DNA of 64,000 nucleotides from assembly GCA_016713135.1 (NCBI GenBank), contig JADJPR010000003.1, positions 248,001 through 312,000 of the forward strand. Direction: 5' to 3'. The notes beneath the pieces were generated by a model. It did no database searches, had not been told where the DNA came from, and saw nothing but the letters and a program-made list of their open reading frames with translations. Both the position numbers and the translations under genes were made by a program. Position 1 is the first letter of the stretch. Every line of letters starts with the position of its first letter. Source of the DNA: Rhodanobacteraceae bacterium (GTDB lineage Bacteria; Pseudomonadota; Gammaproteobacteria; Xanthomonadales; SZUA-5). Below are positions 40,121 to 48,679 of the stretch, one piece after another.

Positions 40121-40337
40121 CGATGATTCCCCCAGGGTTGGTGTCGTCGGACCGCCGCGCGCGGCGCGCGGCGCCCGCTGATTCTGTCCTGTTTGCGCCC
40201 GCCGCGGCAGGGTGTCCGCGTGAAGGTCCTGTCGCTGCCGTTGCAGGCCTTGTCACGCTGGTTGCATCCCGGCCGGGATCGGTCGATCTTTCCCGGTCTT
40301 GACGCGCCAGTGCCGCGCGCCGCCCCGGAACCCATCG

Positions 40338-42797
40338 ATGAACCCGACCCAAGTCCTCCGCCTCGGCGCCAGCGCATTTCTGGTCGCGCTGGCCTCCTGT
40401 GCCGCGCCACCGACCCCGGAACTGGCCGCCCCGGCCGACCCGCCAGCGGCCGCTTGCGCGCCGCCGCCGCTCGGCGGGACCACGCTGTACCTGCGCGGCT
40501 CGCTGAATGCCTGGGGTGCGCTCGACGAATACGCTTTCCAGTACCGTTGCGACGGCTATTACCTGAACGTGGACGCCCACGGTGGCCACGACTTCAAGGT
40601 CGCCGATGCCGCCTGGAGCGACACCAGCACCTTCGGCGCCGCCGCCGGAACCACCGCGCTGCTGCAGTCCGGCGTGGCCTTGCGCCCGGCACGCGACAGC
40701 GATCCGGGTGGTACCGGCAACCTGCGTTTCGCCTTCGACGGGGTGCACACGGTGCGGCTTGCGTTCGCCGGCGCGCAGCCCTCGCTCAGTGTCGGCCCCA
40801 AGTCCTTCGATGACCCGCAGGCGCGCGAGGTGAGCGATCCTGTCGCACTCAGCGTGCGCTTCGACTCGCGCGACCCGGCGCACAAGACACCTTTCGGCGC
40901 GGTGGTGCCGGGAACGCCTCTCAGCTTCACGCTGAGCGCGCTGCCGGGCGTCGAGTCGGCGACGCTGGTGGTCGAGTCGCGGCGCCTCGAAGGCAACCAG
41001 GAGATCCTCGAATACACCGAGCTGGCGCGGGTGCCCATGGAGCGCAGCCAGGACGGCGAGCGCGAGCGCTGGACCGCGCAGCAATCCTTCGAGGACTACG
41101 GTGTCTACGGCTACTGGTTCGAACTGAAGATCGGCGGTGAGCGTTACGCCTTGCAGAACAACCGCGACCTGGTGTTCTGGACCCGCGAGCGCGGCAGCAG
41201 CGGCCGCGGGTTGATCGGCTTCCTGCCGGACAAGGCCGGCGCGATCCGGCGCTACCGCCAGACCGTCTATTCGGCGCAGTTCAGCGTGCCGGGCTGGGCG
41301 CCGGACATCGTCTACTACTACATCTTCCCCGACCGCTTCCGCAACGGCGACCCGTCCAACGACCCGAAGCCCGGCGAGCGTCGCTTCCACGACGGCACCG
41401 TCGAGCTGCACCAGGACTGGAACGAGAAACCCTTCCTCTCCGGGACTGGCGATGGCTCCGACGACCGCTACGCGAACGATTTCTTCGGTGGCGACCTCGC
41501 CGGCATCATCGAGCAGCTTGATTACATCCAGGATCTCGGGGCCAACACCCTGTACCTGACCCCGATCTTCGCCGCGGCCAGCAACCACAAGTACGACACC
41601 GCCGACTACCTGAAGATCGACCCGGGCTTCGGCACCGACGCGGATTTCCGCAAACTCAGCGAGCAGGCCGCGCGCCGCAACATGCGCGTGATCCTCGATA
41701 CGTCCCTGAATCACACCGGCATCGACTCGGTCTACTTCGATCGCTACGGCAACCATCCGGGCGTCGGTGCAGTGGAAGGTGGGAAAATCCAGCCGCAATC
41801 GCCGTGGTTCAGCTGGTACATGCTGGACCCGGACAACCCGGAGCAGCCCTGGACCGGCTGGTCCGGCTCGCGGGATCTGCCGGAACTCGACAAGCTGTCG
41901 GCCAGCTTCATCCATTTTGCCTATGCCACGCCGCAATCCATGATGCAGCACTGGCTCAATCAGGGCGCGGCCGGCTGGCGCATGGATGTGGCGCCCTGGG
42001 TGCCCGACTCCTTCTGGCGCGAATGGCGCTACTCGGTGAAGTCGCATCGGTCCGATGCGCTGGCCATCGCCGAGACCTGGTTCGACGCCAGCAAGTACCT
42101 GGTCGGCGACATGTTCGACTCGACCATGAACTACATCTTCCGCAACACCGTCCTCGAATACGCCGCCGGCGGCGATGCGCGCCGGCTGTATCCGAACATC
42201 GAGCTGATGCGCGAGCACTATCCGCCGCAGGCCTTCTCGGCGCTGATGAACCTGCTGTCCACGCATGACCAGGCACGCTCGCTGCACGTGCTTGGCGATC
42301 ACGGAAACGATCCCTCAGCGAGCGCACAGGCGAAGCAGCGCATGCGTCTGGCCGTGCTGTGGCAGATGACTTTCCCGGGCTCTCCGGCGGTCTACTACGG
42401 CGACGAAGTGGGTGTGACCGGTGGCGACGATCCCTTCAACCGCGGCACCTATCCATGGCCGGAGCTGGGCGGCAAGCCGGACCTGGACCTGCGCGCCGAG
42501 TTCAAGCGCCTGATCGGCTTGCGCAACCAGCATGCCGTGCTGCGACATGGCAGCCTGGAAGCGCCGATCTACCTCGACGAGCACGTGATCGTGTGGCTGC
42601 GACGGCTGGGCGACCAGGCCGCGATCGTCGCGATCAACAACAACACCGAGGCAGCGACCGTCGAACTGAAGCTGCCCGAGGGCCTGCGCGCCGGCGTCTG
42701 GACCGATCTCCTCGGAGGCGAGGCGCCCAAGGCCGCCAGCGCAGGGCTGACCGTCCAGGTTCCGGCGCAGTTCGGCGTGGTGCTGCTGTCGCTGTGA
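40338..42797 (+). CDS. GH13 alpha-amylase-family lipoprotein
   Basis: An 819-residue protein with a lipobox (VALASC) at about residue 20, so it is predicted to be lipid-anchored. An N-terminal carbohydrate-binding/pullulanase-like beta region (LYLRGSLNAWG) precedes the TIM barrel. Catalytic motifs are DTSLNHTG (region I), GWRMDVAPW (Asp nucleophile, region II), AIAETW (Glu acid/base, region III) and LLSTHDQAR (Asp, region IV). The arrangement is that of neopullulanase/cyclomaltodextrinase-like enzymes acting on alpha-1,4-glucans. The ATG at 40338 starts the signal peptide. DUF952 overlaps its stop. Confidence 0.92.
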   Translation: MNPTQVLRLGASAFLVALASCAAPPTPELAAPADPPAAACAPPPLGGTTLYLRGSLNAWGALDEYAFQYRCDGYYLNVDAHGGHDFKVADAAWSDTSTFGAAAGTTALLQSGVALRPARDSDPGGTGNLRFAFDGVHTVRLAFAGAQPSLSVGPKSFDDPQAREVSDPVALSVRFDSRDPAHKTPFGAVVPGTPLSFTLSALPGVESATLVVESRRLEGNQEILEYTELARVPMERSQDGERERWTAQQSFEDYGVYGYWFELKIGGERYALQNNRDLVFWTRERGSSGRGLIGFLPDKAGAIRRYRQTVYSAQFSVPGWAPDIVYYYIFPDRFRNGDPSNDPKPGERRFHDGTVELHQDWNEKPFLSGTGDGSDDRYANDFFGGDLAGIIEQLDYIQDLGANTLYLTPIFAAASNHKYDTADYLKIDPGFGTDADFRKLSEQAARRNMRVILDTSLNHTGIDSVYFDRYGNHPGVGAVEGGKIQPQSPWFSWYMLDPDNPEQPWTGWSGSRDLPELDKLSASFIHFAYATPQSMMQHWLNQGAAGWRMDVAPWVPDSFWREWRYSVKSHRSDALAIAETWFDASKYLVGDMFDSTMNYIFRNTVLEYAAGGDARRLYPNIELMREHYPPQAFSALMNLLSTHDQARSLHVLGDHGNDPSASAQAKQRMRLAVLWQMTFPGSPAVYYGDEVGVTGGDDPFNRGTYPWPELGGKPDLDLRAEFKRLIGLRNQHAVLRHGSLEAPIYLDEHVIVWLRRLGDQAAIVAINNNTEAATVELKLPEGLRAGVWTDLLGGEAPKAASAGLTVQVPAQFGVVLLSL

Positions 42798-43174
42798 GCT
42801 TGCCAGCGCCGACGCCCGCGGGTCTGCCGCCGCTGGATCCGCGCCGGATCTACAAGCTGCTGTCCGGCGGCGACTGGCAGCGCCTCTGCGCGGATGGCGC
42901 GTGGGCCGGTTCGCCCGACGATCTGCGCGATGGCTACGTGCACCTCTCCGCGGCGGATCAGGTTGCCGGAACGCTGACGAAGTATTTTTCAGCGGTGCCC
43001 GAGCTGGTCCTGCTCGCAGTCGATCCCGACGTGCTGGGCGCGGCGCTGCGCTTCGAGCCCGCGCGCGGCGGTGCGCTGTTTCCGCATCTGTACGCGCCGC
43101 TGCCGGCCACTGCGTGCGTGGCGCTGGCGCGCCGCGCGCTGCCGTCGTCGCCGTGGCAAGCTGTGCTTCCCTGA
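42794..43174 (+). CDS. DUF952 domain-containing protein
   Basis: A 126-residue protein. RRIYKLLSGGDWQRL, GYVHLSAADQVAGTLTKYFS and the segment ALRFEPARGGALFPHLY are typical of DUF952, whose function is not known. The start is GTG at 42794, overlapping the GH13 stop (GTGA), so it is translationally coupled. Confidence 0.85.
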   Translation: MSLPAPTPAGLPPLDPRRIYKLLSGGDWQRLCADGAWAGSPDDLRDGYVHLSAADQVAGTLTKYFSAVPELVLLAVDPDVLGAALRFEPARGGALFPHLYAPLPATACVALARRALPSSPWQAVLP

Positions 43175-43197
43175 ATGCGCCAGCGCCGGACTTGTCG

Positions 43198-43602
43198 ATG
43201 AGTCTCGTTGCCAACGCCCCCTGTCCCTGCGGACTGCCGCAGGCTTATGGCGATTGCTGCGGCCGGCTGCACGCCGGCGCGCCCGCGCCGGATGCCGAGG
43301 CCCTGATGCGCTCGCGCTACAGCGCCTACGTCGTGGGCGACCGCGACTACCTGTTGCAGAGCTGGCACCCGTCGACGCGCCCTGCGCACCTCGACCTGGA
43401 GGCGCCGGGCACGATCCGCTGGTTGGGGCTGGACGTGCGCCGCCACTGGCGCATCGACGAGGATCACGCCGAGGTGGAGTTCGTCGCGCGCAGCAAATCC
43501 GGCGGCCGGCCGGCAACGCGCCTGCACGAGATCAGCCGCTTCGTGCGCGAGGCGGGGCGCTGGTATTACGTCGACGGGCATTTTCCGTCGGGCGCGCTCT
43601 GA
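43198..43602 (+). CDS. YchJ family protein
   Basis: A 134-residue protein with an N-terminal SEC-C-like zinc motif (CPCGLPQAYGDCCGRLH), then EALMRSRYSAYVVGD.DYLLQSWHPSTRP and a C-terminal YYVDGHFP. These features define the YchJ family; the biochemical role is unknown. It lies 23 bases after DUF952, likely in the same transcript. Confidence 0.9.
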   Translation: MSLVANAPCPCGLPQAYGDCCGRLHAGAPAPDAEALMRSRYSAYVVGDRDYLLQSWHPSTRPAHLDLEAPGTIRWLGLDVRRHWRIDEDHAEVEFVARSKSGGRPATRLHEISRFVREAGRWYYVDGHFPSGAL

Positions 43603-43614
43603 CGGGTGGATCTG

Positions 43615-43697
43615 GTAGCCCGGCGTGCGCGCGCAGCGCGATCACCGGGTACTTGCGGCAAGCACCCGGAGAACCGCTGCGCGGTGCTCCGGGCTAC
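43615..43697. repeat. REP-like inverted repeat (GTAGCCCGG...CCGGGCTAC)
   Basis: An 83-base imperfect palindrome with GTAGCCCGG and CCGGGCTAC as outer arms and inner complements such as CACCGGGTACTTGC / GCAAGCACCCGG. It lies between convergent genes, a common place for REP/BIME-type elements. A partial copy lies at 37870-37907. Confidence 0.65.
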
Positions 43698-43712
43698 GCC
43701 GGCATGCTCGCC

Positions 43713-44063
43713 TTACTGGCAGTTTGCCGCGTGCACCATGGCCAGCTGCGCCACGACGTCCGCCAGCGCACCGGTGAAAGCGTCGCGATCGTTGTTGCCC
43801 CAAGCCTCCGCCATCGCCACCGCGGCGGCGCCGAATTCCTCGTCGTTGTAGGCGTCGGCGATCTGCGCGAGGCCCACCGAGATGTCGGCCAGTGCCTGGT
43901 GCTCCTCGCTGCCAGCGCCGATCTGGGCGTTCTCATCGTCCAGGGCCACGCCGAGCGCCGTCAGCGCCTCACCCATGTTGTCCACATCCTGGCAAGTCAG
44001 GCCTTCGGCAGACACGGCCGAACCGCACAGCGACAACAGCAGCACTGCCAACAACTTGCGCAT
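43713..44063 (-). CDS. Hypothetical secreted protein
   Basis: A 116-residue protein with a signal peptide cleaved near VSAEG. The mature part is acidic and helical, with a Cys near each end (LTCQDV and HAANCQ) that could form a disulfide. The family is not recognised. Confidence 0.7.
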   Translation of the reverse strand: MRKLLAVLLLSLCGSAVSAEGLTCQDVDNMGEALTALGVALDDENAQIGAGSEEHQALADISVGLAQIADAYNDEEFGAAAVAMAEAWGNNDRDAFTGALADVVAQLAMVHAANCQ

Positions 44064-44173
44064 CGGAATTCCCCTGTCAGGCCGGCGCGCGAAATGGCGC
44101 CGTCGCCGCTGCTAGGCTGGGATTGGCGCCGTCATGTGTCAAGCCGCGGCTTGCGTGCGTCCGGGCGGGACGT

Positions 44174-45541
44174 TCATTCGAACCCGTCGGCAAACAGCGG
44201 GCCGATGCCGGCGATGGTCGCCAACATCGCGGCGTCCATTTTCAGGATGCCGCCGGCCAAGGGGCGTGCGTTGGTCATGTTGGCCGGCAGGTCCGTAGCC
44301 TGGTGGTAGTGCGGATAATTGCCCGCACCGTTCTCCCAGGTGAAGAACGCCGGCACGCCCGCTTGCAGGAAGTACCAGTAATCGGTGTTCGCACCGACGC
44401 TGGTGCTGGTGATGATGTTCAACTCGGGCGCATAGGTGGCAGCGGCGGCGACATACTGCGACTGCAGCGCGGCATGTGTGGTGCTGGTGACCACCTGCGC
44501 ATCCAGGGTGCCGCCGGCATCGAAGCCGATCATGTCCAGGTTGATCATGTGCTTGACCTTGGCGATGTCGCCGGAGGCCTGCAGTGATTCGACATAGCGC
44601 CGGCTGCCCCACAGGCCTTGTTCCTCGCCGGAGAAGCACATGAACAGCACCGAGCGTTGGGTCGCAACATCGGCGAAGGCGCGTGCCAGTTCGATCACGC
44701 CGGCGCAGCCCGAGGCGTTGTCGTTGGCGCCGGGCTGCGGATTGGTAGTGCCGTCGCAGCGCGCCGAGTTGCGCGAGTCGTAGTGCGCGCCGACCACGAT
44801 CCATTCGTCTGGCAGCGAATCGCCCCGTTTGAGGCCGATCGGGTTGTCGACATCGACCGGGGGAGAGCCCTGACACAGGCTGATGTTTGTGAGGTTGTAC
44901 TCGAACACCGAGGTGCTCAGGTTCGCGCCTTCGAAGGCCGAGAGGATCCAGTCGCTCGCGCTGCCGAGTGCGGGGCTGTAAGTGTTGCGGTTGAAGCCCG
45001 CGAGCAGGCTCATGGTCTGGAACCAGCGCTCGGGGTCGATCCGGTCGACCACCGCCTGCACGTCGGCGGTGGCGCCCATGGCGGCTTTGGGCGCATCGCT
45101 GTTACCGCTCTCGCGCGCGACGACGCCGTCCGCGGGCAGCGCCGATCCGTTGACGCCACTCAGCTTGGCATGGCGGATCGCCGAGGGCGGCATGCGCAGC
45201 ACCTCGAAGCCGCCGACCGCGCCCAGCGCCGGCTGTTGCGACTCGTGGATGCAGACATGGCTGCGCACCCAGATTTCGTCGCGATCCAGCAGGCCCAGGC
45301 CGGCGCGTACGCCCGGCCGCGACTGCCATTCCTTCAGAGCCGCCGGCGCGACGCCGAGCAGCATCTCGGTGCCGAACTCGGCGGCCCAGCGCACCGTCGC
45401 ATCCTGCTTCAAGGCCTGCACACGCGCGGCGCCGAGTCCGGAGATCTCGACGATCACCGTCGGAACCGGTTCGGCAACTGCCGGTGTCGCCAAGGTTGCG
45501 AGCAGGGAGGCGCTTAGCAGGCAAGCCAGTGAATGGCGCAT
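44174..45541 (-). CDS. Secreted M28-family aminopeptidase with GFE C-terminus
   Basis: A 455-residue protein with a signal peptide (cleaved near TPAVA-EP). M28 zinc ligands are GAHYDSRNS (His, Asp), GANDNASGCAG (Asp), FSGEEQGLWGS (catalytic Glu and ligand Glu), LDMIGFD (Asp) and YPHYHQATD (His). It ends IGPLFADGFE, a tail shared with the secreted protein at 27176-29308. The protein would cleave N-terminal residues from extracellular peptides. The ATG at 45539-45541 is chosen because it begins the signal peptide. Confidence 0.93.
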   Translation of the reverse strand: MRHSLACLLSASLLATLATPAVAEPVPTVIVEISGLGAARVQALKQDATVRWAAEFGTEMLLGVAPAALKEWQSRPGVRAGLGLLDRDEIWVRSHVCIHESQQPALGAVGGFEVLRMPPSAIRHAKLSGVNGSALPADGVVARESGNSDAPKAAMGATADVQAVVDRIDPERWFQTMSLLAGFNRNTYSPALGSASDWILSAFEGANLSTSVFEYNLTNISLCQGSPPVDVDNPIGLKRGDSLPDEWIVVGAHYDSRNSARCDGTTNPQPGANDNASGCAGVIELARAFADVATQRSVLFMCFSGEEQGLWGSRRYVESLQASGDIAKVKHMINLDMIGFDAGGTLDAQVVTSTTHAALQSQYVAAAATYAPELNIITSTSVGANTDYWYFLQAGVPAFFTWENGAGNYPHYHQATDLPANMTNARPLAGGILKMDAAMLATIAGIGPLFADGFE

Positions 45542-45638
45542 TTGCGGACTCCGGTTGAGCAGGTGCGGGATCTTAGCGGCAAGCGCGCCGGCGCGCCGCG
45601 TCACCAGCCCTGCGCGGGCTCACAGTTCCCGTGCCAGC

Positions 45639-47531
45639 TCACAGATCGCGCGCGACACGGAATCCCACACGCGCGCCGCCGGAATCGGCCAGCACGCCGC
45701 CACGCCAGGCGCTGCGCACTTGCTCGCGCGCGCTGCCCCAGGAGCCACCGCGGACCACGCGCAATTCGCAGCCCGGATTGACCCAGGCGATCGGGGTCTC
45801 CGGCGCGCGCAGGAAATCATCGTGCCAACAGTCTTCCACCCACTCGGACACATTGCCTTCGAGGTCATACAGGCGGAATGGGTTGGGCTCGAAGCTGCGC
45901 ACTGGCGCCGGGCCCCAGTGACCGTCGTCGTAGCCAGCGAAGCCCTGGTTCCAGTGGCGTCCGGAGCGCGAGGACTCGTCGGCGCCCGCCAGGTTGGCAA
46001 CCACGCTGGTCGGGTCGGAATCGCCCCAGGGGAAGCGCGTGCGGCTGCCGGCCCTGAGCGCATATTCGAACTCGGCCTCGGTCGGCAGGCGGTAGGGCTT
46101 GCCGGTCTGCTCGCGCAGCCAGTCGGCGTAGGCGCGCGCGTCGTTCCACGAGACGTGCACCACCGGGTCGTTGTCGCGGGCCCGGGCACCGTTGTAGCCG
46201 CGCTGCCAGGTGATCCGGCGGGACTTGCTCATGCGTCCGGTCTTCTCGTCGTACACCGCCGATGCGCCGCTGCGCTCGGCATCGGTGGTGTAGCCGGTGG
46301 CCTGCACGAAGGCGCGGAACTCGGCCACGCTGATTTCGTTGCGCGCCAGCGCGAAGCCGCGCGCGAACTCCAGCGGCCGCTGCGGCCCTTCGCTCTTGCT
46401 GCGTCCGGGTTCTGCCTCCGGCGAGCCCATCAGCAGCGAGCCGACCGGCACCACCACCATGCGCGGGCCACGGCTGCCGTCTGCCAGGCTGTCGCCGAAG
46501 CGCTCGCCCGGCGCGTAGCCGCCATACAGCCGCACGTTGACGATCTTGCGCTCCAGGTCGCTGATCTGTGCATTGTCGTCGAGCAGTCGCCGCAGCACCT
46601 CCAGGGCGCTCTCGGCGCTCGCCAGATCATTCGCGGCCAGGGCGTCCTTGAACTGGGCCAGGCGTTCGGCCTGAGTCTGGGCGCGGAAGGCCATCACCTG
46701 CGAGCGCACGTCGAGCACACGCGAGGTGCCCGCCTGCACTTCCTCGGCCTGGTCGAGCAACTTGTCGGCGGTGGCAAAGCGCAGGTCGTAGGCGGCGGCG
46801 ATCGCGCGTTCGAGCATGCGTCGCTGCACGTCCTCCAGCCCGCGCAGCGCGCGCGCGTTCGCCGGGTCGATCTGCAGCGCGGCGCGGTAGCCCTCCACTG
46901 CGCTGGCGAAGGTCTTGGGCCCCGCGCCTTCGCGCGCGGCCAGGCGCTCCGCTCGCGCCAGTTCGCGTTGCAGCGCACGCGTGCGTTCCACACCTGAGCG
47001 CACCGCCACCGCGACGCTGTCGTCGGCAAGTTCCTCCGGTAGCAAGGACAGCGCCCGCTCGGCGGTGCCGAGCAGGTTTTCCGGCAGTACCGGGTTGCCC
47101 GCATCGCGCAATTCGCCGAGCGCCCGCGCGAGCACTTCGCGCGCCTCGCCGTTGGCCGGATCCACCCCCAGGATGCGCGCCGCCTGGGCGAACGCGCTGC
47201 GGTCCAGCGGCTCCAGCAGCCGCCCCTCTTCGAGCTGGCTGCGCATGGTCGCGATCAGTTCGGCCAGTTGCTCGGGGCTGACATCGACTGGCTCGGCCGC
47301 CGCTGCGGAGGACGCCTCCTCGACCAGCGGCTCGTCGAGTGGCTCCTCGTTAGGCTCGGCGCTGCCTTCGACAGCCAGTATCGCGGGTCCATCGCGCAAG
47401 GGCGCATCCGGCGCGCGCAACTCGCCGGGCGCCTGCGTGCGCTGTCCGCGCCACCAGCCTACCCACGCGCTGCCCAGTATGATGGTCAGCGCAATCGCGA
47501 AGCTCAGCCGGGATTGATGATCGGAAGCCAT
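45639..47531 (-). CDS. Membrane-anchored SUMF1/formylglycine-generating-enzyme-like protein
   Basis: A 630-residue protein. An N-terminal membrane anchor (about 10-28) is followed by an acidic linker, a helical central region with TPR character (about 80-330), and a C-terminal SUMF1 domain (MVVVPVGSLLMGSP, PVVHVSWNDARAYADWL, YRLPTEAEFEYALRAG, LEGNVSEWVEDCWH, VVRGGSW). The CxxxC-type copper cysteines of true formylglycine synthases are not evident, so a non-enzymatic or binding role is likely. It is divergent from rnd. Confidence 0.88.
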   Translation of the reverse strand: MASDHQSRLSFAIALTIILGSAWVGWWRGQRTQAPGELRAPDAPLRDGPAILAVEGSAEPNEEPLDEPLVEEASSAAAAEPVDVSPEQLAELIATMRSQLEEGRLLEPLDRSAFAQAARILGVDPANGEAREVLARALGELRDAGNPVLPENLLGTAERALSLLPEELADDSVAVAVRSGVERTRALQRELARAERLAAREGAGPKTFASAVEGYRAALQIDPANARALRGLEDVQRRMLERAIAAAYDLRFATADKLLDQAEEVQAGTSRVLDVRSQVMAFRAQTQAERLAQFKDALAANDLASAESALEVLRRLLDDNAQISDLERKIVNVRLYGGYAPGERFGDSLADGSRGPRMVVVPVGSLLMGSPEAEPGRSKSEGPQRPLEFARGFALARNEISVAEFRAFVQATGYTTDAERSGASAVYDEKTGRMSKSRRITWQRGYNGARARDNDPVVHVSWNDARAYADWLREQTGKPYRLPTEAEFEYALRAGSRTRFPWGDSDPTSVVANLAGADESSRSGRHWNQGFAGYDDGHWGPAPVRSFEPNPFRLYDLEGNVSEWVEDCWHDDFLRAPETPIAWVNPGCELRVVRGGSWGSAREQVRSAWRGGVLADSGGARVGFRVARDL

Positions 47532-47564
47532 CCGTCCGCCACACCACCTTCAGAGGCATGCCCA

Positions 47565-48650
47565 GTGTCAGTCACGAATCCGGCGCCCGCGCCGGCATGG
47601 ATCGCCACCCCGCCGGCCGCCGCGACCTTCGTCGCCACTGCCCTCAACCATACGACAGTCGCGCTCGATACCGAGTTCATTCGCACCCAGACTTTCCACG
47701 CCGAACTCGGGCTGGTTCAGCTGGCGATACCGGATGCCATCGCGCTGGTCGACCCGCTCGTCGCCGGCGTCGGCGCCGCCCTGGTGCCGCTGCTGGCCGC
47801 GCCCGGCGTCGTCAAGATCGTGCACAGTGCCAGCGAAGACCTGGAGGTGCTGGGGCATGCGCTCGGCCAGGTGCCGCAGCCTTTGTTCGACACCCAGATC
47901 GCCGCGGTGCTGTGCGGTTACGAGATGCCGCCGTCCTATCAGCGGTTGGTGCAGGCGGAGCTGGGCATCGCGCTGGACAAGCACGCCACCCGCACCGACT
48001 GGCTCAAGCGCCCGCTGGATGCCGAGCAGATCCGCTACGCCGGCGAGGACGTCGAGCACCTGCATGCGCTGCACGCGAGGTTGTCGCGCCAGCTCGCGGA
48101 CCTGGGCCGCAGCGACTGGCTGGCCGAGGAATGCGCCCGCGCGGTGGCCCGTGCGCTGGCACCGGGCGAGCCGAACCCTCACCTCAAGGTGCGCGCGATC
48201 GATCGCATGAGCCCGGCGCAGCAACAGCGCCTGTGGCGGCTCCTCAGCTGGCGCGAGCAAGAAGCTGCGGCACGCAACCGACCGCGCAAATGGATCCTCG
48301 ACAACCCGGTCGCCATCCGCGCGGCGCTGCTGGAGCAGCCGGACCTGGCCAAGCTCGAAGCCGCCGTCGCTGCCGACGGCAAGCCGAGCCCGCGACTGGC
48401 GCAGAAGCTGGAAGCGGTGCTGGCCCAGCCCGCCACGGCCGAGGAACTGGCGATTCCGCTGTACGCCGCACAAAGCGAGGCCGAGAAGGCCCGCGCCCGC
48501 GACCTGCGCGAACACGCCGTCAGCCACGCCGAGCGCCTCGGTATCGGCGCCGACTTCCTGCTGCCGCGGCGCGCGCTCGACCACTGGGCGCGCTTCGGCG
48601 CCCTGCCAGACGACCTGCGTGGTTGGCGCGAGGGTGTGCTGGGCCTGTAG
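47565..48650 (+). CDS. rnd: Ribonuclease D
   Basis: A 361-residue DEDD 3'-5' exonuclease of tRNA maturation. Motifs are VALDTEFIR (Exo I), KIVHSASEDLEVL (Exo II) and YAGEDVEHLHALH (Exo III), with TRTDWLKRPL before it; an HRDC-like helical domain follows at about 210-290. The start is taken as GTG at 47565, preceded by GAGG eight bases upstream. A longer ATG start at 47517 overlaps the divergent SUMF1 gene start and has no Shine-Dalgarno. Confidence 0.94.
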   Translation: MSVTNPAPAPAWIATPPAAATFVATALNHTTVALDTEFIRTQTFHAELGLVQLAIPDAIALVDPLVAGVGAALVPLLAAPGVVKIVHSASEDLEVLGHALGQVPQPLFDTQIAAVLCGYEMPPSYQRLVQAELGIALDKHATRTDWLKRPLDAEQIRYAGEDVEHLHALHARLSRQLADLGRSDWLAEECARAVARALAPGEPNPHLKVRAIDRMSPAQQQRLWRLLSWREQEAAARNRPRKWILDNPVAIRAALLEQPDLAKLEAAVAADGKPSPRLAQKLEAVLAQPATAEELAIPLYAAQSEAEKARARDLREHAVSHAERLGIGADFLLPRRALDHWARFGALPDDLRGWREGVLGL

Positions 48651-48679
48651 CCGGTGCGGCGCTGGGATAACATCGGCGC

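Noticed and set aside
47517..47564. Longer N-terminus for rnd from ATG 47517
   Set aside because: Overlaps the start of the divergent SUMF1 gene and lacks a Shine-Dalgarno, whereas GTG 47565 has GAGG at good spacing.
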